From: JBHGBB01 sp041946755
Lineage (GTDB): Bacteria > UBP4 > UBA4092 > JAOAEQ01
Length of the DNA stretch: 22,999 nucleotides
Assembly (NCBI GenBank): GCA_041946755.1
Contig: JBHGBB010000038.1
Span: 1 to 22,999, forward strand
Reading direction: 5' to 3'
Positions 20,332-22,999 of this stretch are shown one piece after another. The stretch's first letter is position 1, and every line of letters starts with the position of its first letter. The position numbers and the translations under genes are program-made. The notes beneath the pieces were generated by a model. That model was not told where the DNA came from, did not search any database, and saw only the letters and a program-made list of their open reading frames with translations.

Positions 20332-22999
20332 ATGGACAAATCTCCCAAAAAGCATCCGATATTATCGATCGTATACCGCATCCTCGGCGGTATCGCCATT
20401 CTATTAATCGTCCTTGCAATCGGTCTTAAACTCTATTTCACTCCTGACCGGGTGAAATCGTTAGCTGAGAACCTTATCAAACAATCGTTTAATCGGGAGA
20501 CCAAAATCGGGTCGTTCGATTTATCGTTATTCCGGGGTTTAGTGGCAAAAGATATCCAAATCTCGAATCTGCCTGGGTTTAGCACTCAACCTGTATTAAC
20601 GATTAAAGAGCTCAATCTGCACTATAATCTCTGGTCGATGATTAGGAAGAAACCGAAAATATATAAAATTACCGTCCGCGACCCGGTGTTATCCATCGAA
20701 AAGAATAAGGAAGGGAACTGGAATTTTACCGATTTACTCCAGTCAAAGCTAAAAGAATATCAGCTCGATCGAATCGAGATTATTAATGCAGCGCTATTGG
20801 TTCACCCATATCCGGAGATTAATATTTCGAAAACCAATATTACTTTACAGGATATCCGACCTTGGAAACCATGGAAATTCGATATCCAAGGTATCTTTGC
20901 TGAACAGCCGGAAAGCCGGATCGCTCTCTCGGGAGCGCTGAATGTTTTTACGCTCATCCCGACCGGAGATATTAATATTTCGGTTAAGAACCTTAATCCG
21001 ATACCGATGATTAAAGCTCGGATGCCGGGGACTAAACTCGACCAGCTATCATTACTCAGCGATGCATACATAACCATCTCTTCTCCACAATCGAAACCCA
21101 TCAACATTACCGGCTCTATTTCCGCCAGCAAAATCCAGCATCCGATTTTACCGAGATATCTAGGGAATGGTCGAGTAGCTTTTACGCTCTCGGTTTCACC
21201 TGATTCAGGTGAGATAGCAGTTCCTTCGGTAACATTGAATCTGGATGGATTCCCGGAATTAACCGCTACCGGGAATATCGAATCGTTTTACGGCGAAAGT
21301 ACTATCCAATTTGCGGTTCAAGGAAAAGATAGCAATCTCCAACCATTACTCGCAATTTTCGGGAAACCATATCCATCCATATCCGGTACCGGGAATATCC
21401 GGTTAACTCATGGCGATATTTTTATGGTTCCATCCAGGAATATTGTTAGGGTAGACAGTGGGATATCGTTATCAAACCTCAAGGTAATTGATACACAAAT
21501 TCCGGTTGAAGTACATAATGGCACTATGGATATCGGTTTAACTTATATTTCTCCAACAGGAATCAGGCAAAATCCGATGCGGATATATATGCTGGCGAAT
21601 GCTGAAAAGATTCTGGTTAAAGATATTTCCATTAAACCTGACCCGGTAATCGTAAAGCTAGAATTCGACCGAAATCTGGTTTTAGCTAAACTCGCTATCC
21701 CTTCAACGAAACTCATGGCTGCTGAAGTACCAATATCAATCCAAGCTACGGGAGATAAGAAGAAATATCTGGCGAAGATAATGATGCACAAGTTCGTTTT
21801 AGCGCTGATACCGGAATCGCTGTTAACCAAAACCGGCATTCCTAAAACCAATGGAGTTGCTGCCGGGAACTTGGAGATAACCTATATTCCATCACTCAAT
21901 ACTTCCCTCTCGGCAAAAGGGAATATTAAAATTGATAATCTATCGATAGCCCAGAATAATAAATCTTATGCACTCGGGGATATCGAATCTGATTTTGATA
22001 GTTTAGTCAATATAACCAACCATACTATTTCGATAAAAAAACTCTCTATAAAATCCGACCGGAATCTGGCAATACAAGGTAATGCCGAACTCCAGAATTA
22101 TGGTCGAGATAATATTTCCGGCCAAGTCTCGATTGCTCCAGTATCGATTCCAGACTTGAAATCTTATTTCGCGATCGTTGCTCCTTCATCCGATTTCCCG
22201 GTATTGGAAGGAACCTTCGCAGGAAAAGGAAGTTTTACTTATCATCCTGCAACTCAGTTTAATCGAATGAAACTCGGTGGTTCACTCGATTTGACTGGGA
22301 CCGCGATCAAATATCGAAATGCTTCCGCATCAGCTTCAGTTAAAGCTGGCGAGATAACTTTATCGTTTGCAAATAAGGAACCTGATATACTCTATAGCAA
22401 AGCAACTATATTATTCAAAGGATTTGAATTGCAGGATGTGAATAATACCATTCTCGGCGATTTGCATGGAACAGCGGAAATAGATACCGATACCCGATTC
22501 AGTCAGATCACGGGTATATTAAGTCTTGATTCCACTAATATCGATATCCCGAGCAGTAAGATTATGGCTAAAGATATACTCGGAAAAGCGCGGTTTGCCA
22601 TGAACCGCAATTCCAGCATAGATACTAAATTCCACAATATGCCGATTACCGGACAAATCGATATTCTGCAAATTGGAGAACTGGTTAATCCTTGGATTGA
22701 AACGAAAAATATCTCAATAACCGGGACCATAAATCCGGAGAAAATGAGTATTGATAGTTTACAAGCGCAGGTTGAAGGTGGGAGTCTGGAGTCTCGCGCA
22801 GAACTGAACTTAATAGCGAAACCTACCGTTTATCTTAAAGGGAAAATAACCAATATCAAAAGCGCTGATATTTTACAGCAGATTAATGCTGTTTATCCGA
22901 TCCCCTACCATTCTACTGCCGGGACGATTTCCGCTGAGTTCGATGTGAACGAGCGGCGCATCTTGGAGGATCGGCTCGTCGAAGAGCACGTCCATCCCA
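20332..22999 (+). CDS. AsmA-like envelope protein (partial, runs off window)
   Basis: An open frame of 889 codons runs without stop to the window edge. It begins with a short basic cytoplasmic head, one membrane helix (about residues 13-37), and then the AsmA N-terminal pattern: FTPDRVKSLAENLIK, FNRETKIGSFDLSLFRGL, KDIQISNLPGF and a WSMIRKKPKIYKITVRDP block. The rest is a long run of beta-strands of the AsmA/TamB type, large periplasmic bridge-like proteins linked to lipid transport or outer-membrane assembly in Gram-negative cells. ATG 20332 has no ribosome site; the nearest promoter suggests a leaderless start. The last 50-60 bases become markedly GC-rich and the peptide NERRILEDRLVEEHVHP no longer looks like AsmA, where a Gly-containing strand is expected. 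Confidence 0.85.
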   Translation, partial: MDKSPKKHPILSIVYRILGGIAILLIVLAIGLKLYFTPDRVKSLAENLIKQSFNRETKIGSFDLSLFRGLVAKDIQISNLPGFSTQPVLTIKELNLHYNLWSMIRKKPKIYKITVRDPVLSIEKNKEGNWNFTDLLQSKLKEYQLDRIEIINAALLVHPYPEINISKTNITLQDIRPWKPWKFDIQGIFAEQPESRIALSGALNVFTLIPTGDINISVKNLNPIPMIKARMPGTKLDQLSLLSDAYITISSPQSKPINITGSISASKIQHPILPRYLGNGRVAFTLSVSPDSGEIAVPSVTLNLDGFPELTATGNIESFYGESTIQFAVQGKDSNLQPLLAIFGKPYPSISGTGNIRLTHGDIFMVPSRNIVRVDSGISLSNLKVIDTQIPVEVHNGTMDIGLTYISPTGIRQNPMRIYMLANAEKILVKDISIKPDPVIVKLEFDRNLVLAKLAIPSTKLMAAEVPISIQATGDKKKYLAKIMMHKFVLALIPESLLTKTGIPKTNGVAAGNLEITYIPSLNTSLSAKGNIKIDNLSIAQNNKSYALGDIESDFDSLVNITNHTISIKKLSIKSDRNLAIQGNAELQNYGRDNISGQVSIAPVSIPDLKSYFAIVAPSSDFPVLEGTFAGKGSFTYHPATQFNRMKLGGSLDLTGTAIKYRNASASASVKAGEITLSFANKEPDILYSKATILFKGFELQDVNNTILGDLHGTAEIDTDTRFSQITGILSLDSTNIDIPSSKIMAKDILGKARFAMNRNSSIDTKFHNMPITGQIDILQIGELVNPWIETKNISITGTINPEKMSIDSLQAQVEGGSLESRAELNLIAKPTVYLKGKITNIKSADILQQINAVYPIPYHSTAGTISAEFDVNERRILEDRLVEEHVHP

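Noticed and set aside
1..22999. tRNA or rRNA genes and transposase genes
   Set aside because: I looked for cloverleaf-like segments, rRNA wording and transposase motifs in the spacers and found none.

Overview
The window looks like chromosome from a Gram-negative-type bacterium of an uncultured lineage. Composition appears moderately AT-rich by eye, not computed. It encodes an AsmA-like envelope protein, secreted TPR and helical periplasmic proteins, a proton-pumping pyrophosphatase and the start of hypE, which implies [NiFe] hydrogenase maturation. I cannot place it in a phylum. The mix of GHL10, GH171, URO-D-like and ROK genes with dense intergenic repeats resembles genomes of uncultured candidate phyla, but that is an impression and not a result.

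Layout. From 1 to 2797 (minus strand): the N-terminus of hypE running off the edge, a secreted 13-repeat TPR protein, and a zinc alcohol dehydrogenase. From 3030 to 9803 (plus): an HU gene with a clear promoter and terminator, a secreted GHL10 hydrolase with a CBM9-like domain, a compositionally different PD-(D/E)XK nuclease/DUF2075 helicase that may be a defence gene, and hppA with a strong terminator. From 9825 to 13597 (plus): a methyltransferase, a small four-helix membrane protein, a NamZ-like exo-muramidase (GH171), and a URO-D-family protein. From 13655 to 19157 (minus): ROK kinase, then lepA, two tandem type I signal peptidases and hemW. From 19364 to the end (plus): a secreted Met/Pro-rich helical protein and an AsmA-like gene cut by the window edge.

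The genes are mostly housekeeping and envelope functions: cell-wall sugar recycling (NamZ, possibly with the ROK kinase), protein export and translation (LepA, SipS-like pair), haem trafficking (HemW) and energy coupling (HppA, hydrogenase maturation).

The unusual layer is the repeats. Almost every spacer not closed by a classical terminator carries short repetitive elements of a few families. In five genes an AACC(A/G)CAGAG-type element begins within about 8 nt of the stop codon, always in the sense direction of that gene, and a sixth gene has a related motif. In the lepA-sip-sip-hemW block the elements fill the spacers as long imperfect palindromes, ending 10-13 nt before the next ATG, where a Shine-Dalgarno would sit. 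Several other tracts are built of 7-nt units, and three of these have become coding sequence: in the hypE N-terminus, in a loop of HemW, and as the C-terminal tail of the ROK kinase. This is the best candidate here for something undescribed.

Several longest-frame starts fall on TTG/GTG codons, some of them inside repeats. I moved those genes to internal ATG codons (dehydrogenase, methyltransferase, membrane protein, URO-D-like, hemW, both signal peptidases).
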